In this document: in pieces, positions 8,646 through 16,847 of the stretch
Position numbering within the stretch: position 1 is the stretch's first letter
Layout of the letters: every line of letters starts with the position of its first letter
DNA from: an uncultured Bacteroidales bacterium
GTDB taxonomy: Bacteria > Bacteroidota > Bacteroidia > Bacteroidales > UBA932
NCBI GenBank assembly: GCA_934667175.1
Contig: CAKULN010000019.1
Span: 1 to 51,635, forward strand
Direction of reading: 5' to 3'
DNA length: 51,635 bases
Notes under the pieces: generated by a model
Told to the model about the DNA's origin: nothing
Database searches by the model: none
The model's input: only the letters and a program-made list of their open reading frames with translations
Program-made: the position numbers and the translations under genes

Positions 8646-10454
8646 TTGAGCGAAAAGAATCTTTCGGTCAGGGAGAAGATCGCCCTGTTTCCACATTCCC
8701 CGGGGGTCTATCGTTACTACGATGCCTCGGGGAAGGTAATTTATGTGGGCAAGGCCAAGGACCTGCACAAGAGGGTGGCGCAGTATTTCGTGCCGCCGGA
8801 GAGGCTGAACGTCAAGACCCGGATTCTGGTCTCGAAGATCGCTGACGCGCAGTTCTCAGTTGTTGACTCCGAGGCCGACGCTCTGCTTCTGGAAAACAAC
8901 CTCATCAAGCAGTACAAGCCTCACTACAACATCCTGCTGAAGGATTCCAAGACCTACCCGTGGATCGTCATCACCAACGATGAGTTTCCGAAGGTCTATC
9001 TTACCCGTCGGGTGGACAGGAAGAACGGAACCTATTTCGGGCCGTACAGTTCTGTCTCGCACGCCAATTATCTGCTGGAGTTTTTTCGGAAGAACTATCC
9101 GCTTCGCTCCTGCAACCTGAAAATCACTGGTGAAGCCATCCTTCGGGGCAAGTTCCGTCCGTGTCTGGATTTCCACATCGGCAGGTGCAAGGGCTGCTGC
9201 GTCGGCGCGGTCAGCAAGGAGGAATATTCATCCTATATCACAGAGATCACCCGTCTGCTCAAGGGCGGCGTGAACGAGATTATCCGTGAATATGAGGCCG
9301 AGATGAAGCGCGCGGCCTCAGAGCTTCGCTTCGAGGAGGCGCAGGTCTGCAAGAACAGGATAGAGTCTCTGAAAAAGCACTATTCTCATTCGATAATCTC
9401 CTCTGCCGCTGACACTTCATGCGATGTGTTCTCTTTGGTCTTCGATGGGCAGGAGGCGTTCGGGAACTTCCTCCGGGTGCGTGGTGGTTCTGTCATTCAG
9501 TCCCTGAATCTGGGCTTCAAGATGAACATCGAGGAGGAGCAGGCGTCGGTTCTCAGCACGTTCATCGCCGAGATCGAGTCCAAGTTCGGAGCGTTGGCGA
9601 AAGAGGTCATCGTGCCGTTCAAGCCTGACGTGGAGATTGACGGTGTTGAGTTCCGCATCCCCGCCCGGGGCGACAAACTGTCTCTCCTCGAATTGAGCGT
9701 CAAGAATGCCAAGGAATATCTTTTCAACTCCATCAAGCAGAGGGAGCACACCGATCCTGACGAATATCGCCGCATGGTTCTTGAGGACCTGCGCAAGGCC
9801 TTGGGAATGAAGGAACTTCCGACCCACATCGAGTGCTTCGACAACTCCAACATCCAAGGAACCAATCCGGTGGCCTCATGTGTCGTTTTCCGTGACGGAG
9901 TGCCGTCCAAAAAGGATTACCGCAAGTTCAAGATCAAGACAGTCATCGGGGCCAATGATTTCGCCTCGATGAAGGAGGTCGTCAACCGTAGATATTCCCG
10001 AATGCTTGAGGAGACCCCGGACGATCTTCCGCAATTGGTTGTGATTGATGGAGGAGAAGGTCAGCTGGAGTTCGCCCGTCAGGCTCTCGCCGAGCTTGGG
10101 CTGATGGACCGGCTGATGGTCATCGGCCTTGCAAAACGCATGGAACTGGTGATCAGGGTGAACGATCCTTATCCTCTGTTCCTTGACCGCAACTCTCAGG
10201 CGCTCAAAGTCCTGATGCACATCCGTGACGAAGCCCACCGCTTCGGAATCACTTTCCATCGCAGCCTCCGCAGCAAAGCTCAGATCCAAAGCGCTTTACG
10301 AGAGATCAAAGGTGTCGGTGAGCAGACCGAGAAGCGACTCCTGATGCACTACGGTTCCGTAGCCCGCATCGCCGCCGCCTCTCTTGAGGATCTTTCCAAG
10401 CTCGTTTCCCCGTCTCTCGCCGCCGAGATTCTCAAGGCTCTGAATAAACCTTGA
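8646..10454 (+). CDS. uvrC: UvrABC excinuclease subunit C
   Basis: 602 residues starting at TTG; no in-frame ATG precedes the conserved FPHSPGVYRYYD block, so TTG is favoured. The domains are in the normal order: GIY-YIG nuclease (KVIYVGKAKDLHKRV), a Cys cluster (CLDFHIGRCKGCC), UVR motif (ELRFEEAQVCKNRIESL), RNase H-like endonuclease (ECFDNSNIQGTNPVASCVVF) and C-terminal helix-hairpin-helix (IKGVGEQTEKRLL). It makes both incisions in nucleotide excision repair. Length is standard. It follows the TlpA-like gene by 35 bp. Confidence 0.97.
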   Translation: MSEKNLSVREKIALFPHSPGVYRYYDASGKVIYVGKAKDLHKRVAQYFVPPERLNVKTRILVSKIADAQFSVVDSEADALLLENNLIKQYKPHYNILLKDSKTYPWIVITNDEFPKVYLTRRVDRKNGTYFGPYSSVSHANYLLEFFRKNYPLRSCNLKITGEAILRGKFRPCLDFHIGRCKGCCVGAVSKEEYSSYITEITRLLKGGVNEIIREYEAEMKRAASELRFEEAQVCKNRIESLKKHYSHSIISSAADTSCDVFSLVFDGQEAFGNFLRVRGGSVIQSLNLGFKMNIEEEQASVLSTFIAEIESKFGALAKEVIVPFKPDVEIDGVEFRIPARGDKLSLLELSVKNAKEYLFNSIKQREHTDPDEYRRMVLEDLRKALGMKELPTHIECFDNSNIQGTNPVASCVVFRDGVPSKKDYRKFKIKTVIGANDFASMKEVVNRRYSRMLEETPDDLPQLVVIDGGEGQLEFARQALAELGLMDRLMVIGLAKRMELVIRVNDPYPLFLDRNSQALKVLMHIRDEAHRFGITFHRSLRSKAQIQSALREIKGVGEQTEKRLLMHYGSVARIAAASLEDLSKLVSPSLAAEILKALNKP

Positions 10455-10571
10455 CCTCGTGCGCGAGAAAGCCTTTCCCACGCACGGCCATTTTCTCTTG
10501 CTTCATTCGTGAGTGGAAGTGGCTTTTTCGCGCACCGACAACGTTGTCCTTAAGTAGATAGTTGTCCCAAG

Positions 10572-10603
10572 TTTGGCGGAGACAGGGTTTTTCGGTATAT
10601 TTG
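10572..10603 (+). promoter_or_regulatory. Bacteroidota promoter for C69 dipeptidase gene
   Basis: TTTG at 10572-10575, a 20-base spacer, and TATATTTG at 10596-10603. The spacer end and box (AGGGTTTTTCGGTATATTTG) nearly repeat the dnaE promoter at 21496-21526. A start site near 10610 would leave about 240 untranslated bases before the ATG at 10854. Confidence 0.75.
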
Positions 10604-10646
10604 AATATTCAAATATATTAAGAAGATGTTTTTGATTTATTTGAAA

Positions 10647-10657
10647 TGTTCTTTGAG
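10647..10657 (+). promoter_or_regulatory. boxA-like leader motif, copy 1
   Basis: TGTTCTTTGAG, within a ~34-base stretch closely matching 48259-48293 ahead of the sialic-acid transporter. It resembles the boxA antitermination signal (core CTCTTTRA) of rRNA leaders. The function is an inference from similarity. Confidence 0.45.
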
Positions 10658-10675
10658 GTGAAAAAATCTTCATTT

Positions 10676-10785
10676 TCTTCCCGCTTCTTCAGTCAGATAG
10701 CACCGCTATCCTCCTTAGAAGAAGCGGTCAAACCTGAAGTTTTTCACTCTCAAACCTTCAAACAAACAAATCAAAACAGCTTCTA
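10676..10785 (+). repeat. Structured leader repeat, copy B
   Basis: Second copy of the 110-bp element at 1-110 (5 mismatches). The CCGCTTCTTC/GAAGAAGCGG stem and the nested GATAGC/GCTATC stem are both intact. It lies downstream of the promoter and boxA-like motif and 68 bases before the dipeptidase ATG, so it is transcribed in the leader. Confidence 0.8.
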
Positions 10786-10853
10786 ATTAATCGTCAAATA
10801 CAAGTTGTCGCGTATTTGACAAGATTTTTTTGCGGTTGCTAAGATTGGCAGAA

Positions 10854-12431
10854 ATGAAGAAAATTCTTATGATGGTTGCGGCGTTTTGTGTCGCAGGATT
10901 CGGGGCCTGGGCCCAGGATGATGAGAATTCGGGACTGGAATGCACCAGCATCGTGGTCGGTAGGCTGGCCAGCACGGACGGGTCAGTGATGACCTCGCAC
11001 ACTTGCGACGGTACTTCGCACACATGGGTGAACATCGTTCCGGCCAAGGATCACAAACCTGGTTCGATGACTCCTATACGCAAGAACTGGCGCAAGACAA
11101 AGTTCGTGACCGACACCGCTGGAATCAAGGTCGTGGGAGAAATCCCGCAGGTCGCGCATACATATTCATACATCAACACAGGCTACCCGTCGCTGAACGA
11201 GAAGCAGGTGGGCATCGGCGAGACAACGTTCACCGGGCCGGACACTCTCATCAACAAGGACGCACCGCTGCTTATTGAGGAGCTCTGCCGACTGGCGATG
11301 GAGCGCGCCGCCACTGCAAGGGAGGCAGTCAAATTGATGGGCTCCTTGGCTGAGGAATATGGCTACGGAGATGGCGGTGAGTGCCTTACGGTCTCGGATC
11401 CGAAGGAGGTTTGGCAGTTTGAGATCGTTGGAGTCGGCAAGCATAAGATCGGTGCGGCTTGGGCGGCTCAGAGGATTCCGGACGAACATGTCGGGATTTC
11501 CGCCAACATCCCAAGGATCGGCAAGATAGACCGCTCTGACACAGAGAACTTTATGGCTTCGGACAACCTTGAGCAAGTTGCCATTGACAACGGCCTTTGG
11601 GACGGAAAGGGTGACTTCATCTTCTGGAAGGTCATCGTCTGCTCTTACGCTCAGGGAAGAAATTATCGTGAGAGGGAGTTCCGGGTGTTTGACCTGCTGG
11701 CTCCATCGCTCGGTCTGAAGTATGGTATGGACGATTTTCCGTTCTCCGTCAAGCCGGACTCCTTGGTCGATGTCAGAAAGGTAATGGCGTTGCTGAGAGA
11801 CACCTACGAGGGTACGGAATGGGATATGTGCAAGAACTGGACGATTGACATTCCGGAGAAGGACGGTGTTCCGGCCCACAAGGAGATGAGTCCTCTGGCC
11901 AATCCTTGGCTTACCACCCCGATGCGCAACACGCTGAACAGCATCGCTCCGGGCGTGATTGATTTCAAGAGGACGCTTGCGGTGGCCTGGTGCTCATATT
12001 CAACGGTCATCCAGAGCCGCTCCTGGCTGCCGGACGGCATCGGGGGAGTCTGCTGGTACGCAGTCGATAACCCTGCGCAGAGCCCTCGCATCCCGATTTT
12101 CTGCGGAAGCACTAAGCTTCCAGCTGCGTTCGAGAAGTGTGGCCAGCGGGAATATTACCCCAACAGTGTCCTGTGGGAGTTCCGCCGTGCCAACAAACTG
12201 GCTACGCTTTCGTGGCAGAAAACCAAAAAGGAGTTTACCGACAATGTGCTGGAGATGGAGGTGATGACTTTTGAAGGGTTGACGGAGCTTGAGGCGGAAT
12301 ATTCAAAGGCCTCCGCTCGCAAAAGGGCGAAGCTGCTGAACGCCTACACCGCTGAAATCCACGACAAGTGTGCTGCCCGTTGGAAAGAACTTGAAGCGAA
12401 ATATTGGTCGATGTTCGGCAGGGGATTTTAG
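10854..12431 (+). CDS. Peptidase family C69 dipeptidase, exported
   Basis: 525 residues from the ATG at 10854; a TTG 24 bases upstream is open but precedes the signal peptide MKKILMMVAAFCVAGFGAWA. The N-terminal nucleophile region of C69 dipeptidases, ECTSIVVGRLASTDGSVMTSHTCDG-like, is present with Cys30 as the likely catalytic residue after processing. Other family blocks are GYGDGGECLTVSDPKEVWQFE and RIPDEHVGISANIPRIG. The family cleaves dipeptides with broad specificity. The leader is unusually long and structured. A diverged fragment of a related gene lies at 21246-21416. Confidence 0.9.
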   Translation: MKKILMMVAAFCVAGFGAWAQDDENSGLECTSIVVGRLASTDGSVMTSHTCDGTSHTWVNIVPAKDHKPGSMTPIRKNWRKTKFVTDTAGIKVVGEIPQVAHTYSYINTGYPSLNEKQVGIGETTFTGPDTLINKDAPLLIEELCRLAMERAATAREAVKLMGSLAEEYGYGDGGECLTVSDPKEVWQFEIVGVGKHKIGAAWAAQRIPDEHVGISANIPRIGKIDRSDTENFMASDNLEQVAIDNGLWDGKGDFIFWKVIVCSYAQGRNYREREFRVFDLLAPSLGLKYGMDDFPFSVKPDSLVDVRKVMALLRDTYEGTEWDMCKNWTIDIPEKDGVPAHKEMSPLANPWLTTPMRNTLNSIAPGVIDFKRTLAVAWCSYSTVIQSRSWLPDGIGGVCWYAVDNPAQSPRIPIFCGSTKLPAAFEKCGQREYYPNSVLWEFRRANKLATLSWQKTKKEFTDNVLEMEVMTFEGLTELEAEYSKASARKRAKLLNAYTAEIHDKCAARWKELEAKYWSMFGRGF

Positions 12432-12497
12432 CACAGAACAGTGTCGAAAAGATAAAGCGGCGCATGCCATTTGTTTTGTTTAGTGATGATTATCTTT

Positions 12498-13211
12498 ATG
12501 AATATTAGAAAGTTGAATATAATTGCGGTGTGCTTGTTGGCTTCCCTGTTTCCAGCGGTGGCGTTGGCTCAGGATTGTTGCTGTTCGGTGGACTCCAAAC
12601 CTAAGTACGTGGCGTTGTCGTTCGATGACGGGCCGAGCTTGAAATACACTCCGATGATGCTTGACGTTCTGGAGGAGAACGGAGTTAAGGCTTCGTTCTT
12701 TCTGATCGGCCAGAACATCACGGGGGAGACTGCACCGATTATTAGGCGAATGGTTCAGATGGGATGCGACGTGGAGAACCACACATATTCCCATCCCAAT
12801 CTTACGCAGATTTCTGATGCTCAGATTCTTGAGGAAGTCGCCAAGACTGATTCCCTGATTGAGGTCTATGCCGGGGCAAAGCCGAAGTACCTTCGCCCAC
12901 CATTCACCGCACACAACGCCCACGTGGCCGGGCTCATAGACGGGAAAATATTCATTGCCGGCCTCAGCTGCCAGGATTGGAGGGCAGACATGCCCGTTGA
13001 GGCTCGTGTGACAAGAACCCTTGAACGTGTCGAGGACGGTCGCATCCTCCTCTTCCACGACACCAACGAGCGCACCGTCGAGGCCATGAAAACCATCATC
13101 CCCCAGCTCAAAGCCCGTGGCTACGAGATCGTCTCCATCCCCGAACTCTTCCGCCTCTCAGGCCACACTCCCGCCTACAACTCCCCGAAGATGTACGGCC
13201 GGGCCTATTAG
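12498..13211 (+). CDS. Polysaccharide deacetylase (NodB/CE4), exported
   Basis: 237 residues from the ATG at 12498, which gives a proper signal peptide (MNIRKLNIIAVCLLASLFPA...); a TTG at 12471 is less likely. CE4 motifs are complete: SFDDGPS with catalytic and metal Asp, the metal-binding HTYSH, RPPF, and ILLFHDT near the C-terminus. Such enzymes N-deacetylate peptidoglycan or chitin-like sugars. It starts 66 bp after the dipeptidase gene and may be co-transcribed, but a TATCTTTA box overlaps its start region. Confidence 0.9.
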   Translation: MNIRKLNIIAVCLLASLFPAVALAQDCCCSVDSKPKYVALSFDDGPSLKYTPMMLDVLEENGVKASFFLIGQNITGETAPIIRRMVQMGCDVENHTYSHPNLTQISDAQILEEVAKTDSLIEVYAGAKPKYLRPPFTAHNAHVAGLIDGKIFIAGLSCQDWRADMPVEARVTRTLERVEDGRILLFHDTNERTVEAMKTIIPQLKARGYEIVSIPELFRLSGHTPAYNSPKMYGRAY

Positions 13212-14593
13212 AAATTCGTGGCAGATAGTGTGGGCTCAGGGATGACAAGGTCTTCTTCCGGGATGTTGTCTTGCTTTAAGAACATCACGTAGTAGATGGG
13301 GAGATAGGTGATGCCGTGCTCCTTGTGGACATTCTGTTCGTTGCTTAGGACGATAGCGTCCTTGATGTGATAGTCAGGGGTGTCAAGGAAGGCGTCCAGA
13401 GCACTGTGAACCTTGTAATCCTTGCCGGATTTGACCTCGATCGGGAGGACGGTGAGATTGTCATAGTCATCGATCAGAAAATCGACCTCACCGCGCTGCT
13501 TGTTGTCGTGGTAGTGCAGGGTGAATCCGTGGGCGTGGAGCTCCTGCGCCACGACGGACTCATAGACGGAGCCGAGATTGACGCTGCGTTCATCTCCAAG
13601 CACCGCATTGATGTTAGTCCTGTATAGAATATCGGTTAATATTCCTACATCGCTGAGATATAGTTTGATAAGATTCTTGCTCTCGGACCCCTTCAGCGGG
13701 AACTTCGGGTTGCTGATGGCTTGGACCGAGAGGGCGACACCGGAGTTGACCAGATAGTCAAACTCGTCAGAGTAGTCGCTGAACTGCTTGTGGCCGGCGG
13801 TCTGCTCTATGTTCTTCACGATGACGCGTTTCTTCTTGTTCTCCATATTGGACGGAATCATGTCGTAGATCTTGCGGATGACCAGTTTCTTCTCGTCATC
13901 GTATTGCGATGCGTCCAACTTGTACAAGGCGTGGATGTCACGCTGTATCTTCCGGACTTGGGCGATGTTCCGGCTTTCGATGAACTTGTTGATGGCATCA
14001 GGCATGCCTCCCACCAAAAGATAAATCTTGAACTGCTGGAGCATATAGTTGTGCAAGGAATCGTTCAACGGCTTTCTGTCGTTGAAATATTCCCGTATCC
14101 CGTCAATTGTGTCCTGACCGCATCCCATCGCCAGAAGAAATTCCTCAAAGTCCAGCGGGTACATCTGCTCGATGGCTATGCTGCCGATAGGAACGGATGG
14201 AGTTTGCGCCAATGCCACACCTAATTCCGAACCGCTGGCGATGTACCTGTATCTGCCGTCCTCGTTCAGGAATTTGAGCATTGTCATCAAGTGCGGATAA
14301 CTTTGAATCTCATCAAGAAAGACAATCGTGTTGTCCCTGCTGCCTAATTTGTTCCCGGCGATCGCTCCCAATTGCAGGAAAAACTCCTCTATGCTGCGGA
14401 CAGACGCGAATATCCCGGGCCCTTCCTTGTCCGCCTTCAGGTTTATCTCCACATAATTCTTGAAAAGTTTGTTGCACACATACCTTATCAGGTACGATTT
14501 GCCTATCTGCCTGGCACCGTTGACAAGCATTATCTTATGAGGTTCATTCCGGAGAAATTCTTCCAGATGTGATGCGAATTTTCTGTATAGCAT
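13208..14593 (-). CDS. DUF4143-type AAA ATPase (1)
   Basis: 461 residues from the ATG at 14593 (MLYRKFASHLEEF...). Walker A is NGARQIGKSYL, Walker B is TIVFLDEIQ, and a sensor-like IASGSELGVAL follows, then PLDFEEFLLAMG, typical of ATPases with a C-terminal DUF4143 domain. The C-terminal GEVDFLIDD...IEVKSGK segment looks like the PD-(D/E)XK-like fold of that domain (D, then E-x-K). Physiological roles are poorly known. A minus-strand promoter box TATATTTG lies at 14604-14611. Its stop overlaps the end of the convergent deacetylase gene by 4 bases. Confidence 0.85.
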   Translation of the reverse strand: MLYRKFASHLEEFLRNEPHKIMLVNGARQIGKSYLIRYVCNKLFKNYVEINLKADKEGPGIFASVRSIEEFFLQLGAIAGNKLGSRDNTIVFLDEIQSYPHLMTMLKFLNEDGRYRYIASGSELGVALAQTPSVPIGSIAIEQMYPLDFEEFLLAMGCGQDTIDGIREYFNDRKPLNDSLHNYMLQQFKIYLLVGGMPDAINKFIESRNIAQVRKIQRDIHALYKLDASQYDDEKKLVIRKIYDMIPSNMENKKKRVIVKNIEQTAGHKQFSDYSDEFDYLVNSGVALSVQAISNPKFPLKGSESKNLIKLYLSDVGILTDILYRTNINAVLGDERSVNLGSVYESVVAQELHAHGFTLHYHDNKQRGEVDFLIDDYDNLTVLPIEVKSGKDYKVHSALDAFLDTPDYHIKDAIVLSNEQNVHKEHGITYLPIYYVMFLKQDNIPEEDLVIPEPTLSATNF

Positions 14594-14650
14594 GCAGTTT
14601 GTACAAATATATCTGCGAATATACAATAAATCAATCAAATAACAAATGCT

Positions 14651-14745
14651 ATCGGGAATTATTCCGAGTTTTAGAGGGGTGAAATCGGGACTTTTTCCGT
14701 GTATTTACCCATTGAAATCGGGAATTATTCCGGGATCTTCGCTGC
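14651..14745. repeat. 33-bp tandem repeat array 1 (three units)
   Basis: Units start at 14651, 14684 and 14717, an exact 33-bp period. Each begins ATCGGGA followed by ATTATTCCG or CTTTTTCCG; the first two end TGAA and the third ends differently. One frame reads an 11-residue repeat, KSGIIPS.../KSGLFPC.... A second, two-unit array is at 21417-21470. No known element was recognised. Confidence 0.8.
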
Positions 14746-14750
14746 AAACC

Positions 14751-14786
14751 TGCCACACTTTATGGCAGACAAGGAACGTACCTTTG
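14751..14786 (+). promoter_or_regulatory. Palindrome plus promoter box, copy 1
   Basis: TGCC-N8-TGGCA at 14751-14767, 11 bases, then TACCTTTG at 14779-14786. The same arrangement with the same 11-base gap occurs at 16456-16489. Likely a regulated promoter; the regulator is unknown. Confidence 0.5.
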
Positions 14787-15111
14787 CATAATTTAACCCA
14801 CAATGAAAGAATCAAGGGAATATCAAAGCGTGGCGAGCGAAGCAATCTTGACCCTTCTCTGCGTTCCGCTGCCGAGGATCTGCTGATTACAAGGAGGTCG
14901 CTGAAGCGTTCAGTCATAAAGATATGTTCCGACACCGGATTAACTGACGGCAGCGTTAGGGCCTTTGTTGTCACGAGTAAGGATAAGCAAGATGTGTAAG
15001 ATCCATCCATTTGTCCGGTCAAACACCGTTCCTGCCGGACAATCGTTCTTACCCGGCCTGTCTGTTTTTACCAGATATGTCTCGGGCGTGATAATATTCT
15101 TTCAATGCATT

Positions 15112-16317
15112 CTAATATAGGAAACCGAACAGCCAAAGTGGGATTCTTGCTCCGTAACCTGTCTCAATACCGTCTATGGCGAGGAAACTGTCTGGAATGT
15201 CGGCTATTTGTGAGAAGTCTTTAGTAGGGCCTCCTACTTCCACTCTCAGTTTTCCGTCTATCAGAAAATCTCCGGCATGGCTTGATCGGACATCGTGGGT
15301 GTTGCCGACTTGGTTGAAAAAAAACGTTTCTCGGAGATTCCCCTCATTGACATTGGAACCAAGAGCATACATCAGATTTGTGTTGTCAAGATAGATTTTA
15401 TCCGGATTCACAAGCCTTTTGTAACTCTTCAACTCAGTGGTGAGTAGTCGTAATATAGCGGCCTTGTCAAGCAGGTACATCATTTTCAGACACGAGTCAC
15501 GAGTCGAGCTTATCGCGGATGCCAGCTTCTCGGTGGTCGGTTGCAGTGGTACATGTTCCGCGATAATCATAAGAAGTCTCTGTGTCTTTTCTATAGTCGC
15601 GTAATTCACATCAAGAACTGCCGGCAAGTCGTTTTCAATCACCAGTTTGGCGGTCTCTGCCAATCTTATCAGGAAATCATTCTTCGCATCGGTGAAGTAA
15701 GGATAATATCCTATTTTCAGGTACTTATCAAACATCTTGAGGATCTTTGTCTTTCCGCAGATGTCCATGGCTATGGAGACATGGTTCTGAATGATGTCCG
15801 AGAGTTGCAGCGGCTCATATTCAAGGACACCGGTGTATTTAAGATATTCCCTGAAAGACAGCCCGTCAAGGCGGTAGGGTGTCTGCCTCCTTGCGAGGTC
15901 TGTGCCTGACTTTTCTATCTCAAACATGGAAGAACCGGTATATACAATTCTCAGGTCTGCGAACTCGTCGTAGAAAGTTTTAAGAGACTGACTCCAGTCC
16001 TTATACTTGTGGACTTCGTCAATGTAGATTTCCGTGATGCCGTGAGTGTAAAGATATTCAACCAGTTCCTCAAGAGAATGGTTTCTGAACCAAAGATGAT
16101 CCAACGTGATGTAAAACGTATCGTCAATGTCCTTGTATTTCTCCAATATCCGTTGAAGCAGCAACGTGGTTTTTCCAACTCCTCTGGCTCCTTTTATCCC
16201 GATAATTCTGGAGTCCCAGTTGATTTGGTTAAAAAGGTATCTTTTAAAATTAAGATTCACCTGTTTGATCTTCCGGTGGTAGTAGTTTACCAATGGCTGT
16301 ATGTCAGAACTTTGCAT
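15112..16317 (-). CDS. DUF4143-type AAA ATPase (2)
   Basis: 401 residues from the ATG at 16317 (MQSSDIQPLVNYYHRK...). An upstream extension to 16455 is open but crosses the promoter box TATATTTG (16337-16344), so the shorter form is preferred. Walker A is KGARGVGKTTLL and Walker B is EIYIDEVHKY, followed by YTGSSMFEIEKSGTDLARR and a C-terminal domain that includes KLRVEVGGPTKDF. It belongs to the same broad ATPase class as the neighbour at 13208-14593 but is clearly a different subfamily. No partner gene is obvious. Confidence 0.82.
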   Translation of the reverse strand: MQSSDIQPLVNYYHRKIKQVNLNFKRYLFNQINWDSRIIGIKGARGVGKTTLLLQRILEKYKDIDDTFYITLDHLWFRNHSLEELVEYLYTHGITEIYIDEVHKYKDWSQSLKTFYDEFADLRIVYTGSSMFEIEKSGTDLARRQTPYRLDGLSFREYLKYTGVLEYEPLQLSDIIQNHVSIAMDICGKTKILKMFDKYLKIGYYPYFTDAKNDFLIRLAETAKLVIENDLPAVLDVNYATIEKTQRLLMIIAEHVPLQPTTEKLASAISSTRDSCLKMMYLLDKAAILRLLTTELKSYKRLVNPDKIYLDNTNLMYALGSNVNEGNLRETFFFNQVGNTHDVRSSHAGDFLIDGKLRVEVGGPTKDFSQIADIPDSFLAIDGIETGYGARIPLWLFGFLY

Positions 16318-16847
16318 GATTGTGCCGATATTTTTACAAATATACAAAATCACTTTTGAAAAAGCGAATATTTTGGATATAATCACTTCTTGAAAGGTGG
16401 ACGGCTGAAAGCGTTTCGTAATATTATAGACGGGAACCGCATCGGTACTCGCCACTGCCGCAAAATGGCAGTTGGCTGAATTACCTTTGCCGTTGAAGAA
16501 TCACCAGAACCACTTCAAGGGGGAGCTTCTGATAGTTTGAAAAAAGATAAGCGGCAGCCTTGCATATTCAAGAATGACTGTGTACCTTGGCAAGACATAC
16601 TTGAGAACACGGAAGTGTAAGTTTATTCTCGAATACGAATCTGGAAAATCCACTTGGAAGAGAGTAAGCGGACATTTTCCCTCGTCATATCCCCTTCGTG
16701 GGATTGCGCATGGGACTGCTGCTTATTTTATTCCAACGGTCTTCCAGAACCGGTATTCTAAAATGAGCTACGGTGCCACGCTTTGGGAATAGCCAATTTT
16801 GGAATGAAATTAACACAAATTTAATTATAATAAAGAATGTTAATGTT
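16318..16847. other. Intergenic region before the UDG-like gene
   Basis: It contains the promoter of the minus-strand ATPase, then a palindrome plus TACCTTTG box on the plus strand (16456-16489). A 72-codon open frame at 16574-16792 has no recognisable features, and I do not call it a gene. The sequence becomes AT-rich toward the right. Confidence 0.45.
16456..16489 (+). promoter_or_regulatory. Palindrome plus promoter box, copy 2
   Basis: TGCC-N6-TGGCA at 16456-16470, 11 bases, then TACCTTTG at 16482-16489, spaced exactly as at 14751-14786. No clear coding sequence follows closely. Confidence 0.5.

Larger units (their letters stand above)
10455..10853 (+). other. Intergenic region: inverted repeat, promoter and long leader
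   Basis: No gene was found. From left to right it holds an inverted repeat (10459-10473 with 10521-10535, one mismatch: GTGCGCGAGAAAGCC / GGCTTTTTCGCGCAC) with a 47-base loop, probably the uvrC terminator region. A clear promoter follows at 10572-10603, then a ~230-base 5' leader for the dipeptidase gene with a boxA-like motif and the 110-bp structured repeat. Confidence 0.7.
14594..15111. other. Intergenic region between two ATPase genes
   Basis: No intact gene is supported. It holds a 33-bp tandem repeat (14651-14745), a TGCC/TGGCA palindrome plus TACCTTTG promoter (14751-14786), and short reading frames downstream: an ATG at 14803 (27 codons) and overlapping frames that stay open in pieces (for example LRSAAEDLLITRRSLKRSV). 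These may be a frameshifted small gene, but I do not recognise it. Confidence 0.5.

Noticed and set aside
14651..14745. CRISPR array
   Set aside because: The 33-bp units are adjacent repeats without distinct spacers of normal length, only three units, and no cas genes are present.
14646..14999. 117-codon frame covering 33-bp repeats
   Set aside because: The first part only translates the repeat; the rest overlaps another short frame. It may be a decayed gene but is not callable.
16574..16792. 72-codon plus-strand frame before the UDG-like gene
   Set aside because: No domain, no clear start signals, lies in mixed-composition sequence; not supported as a gene.
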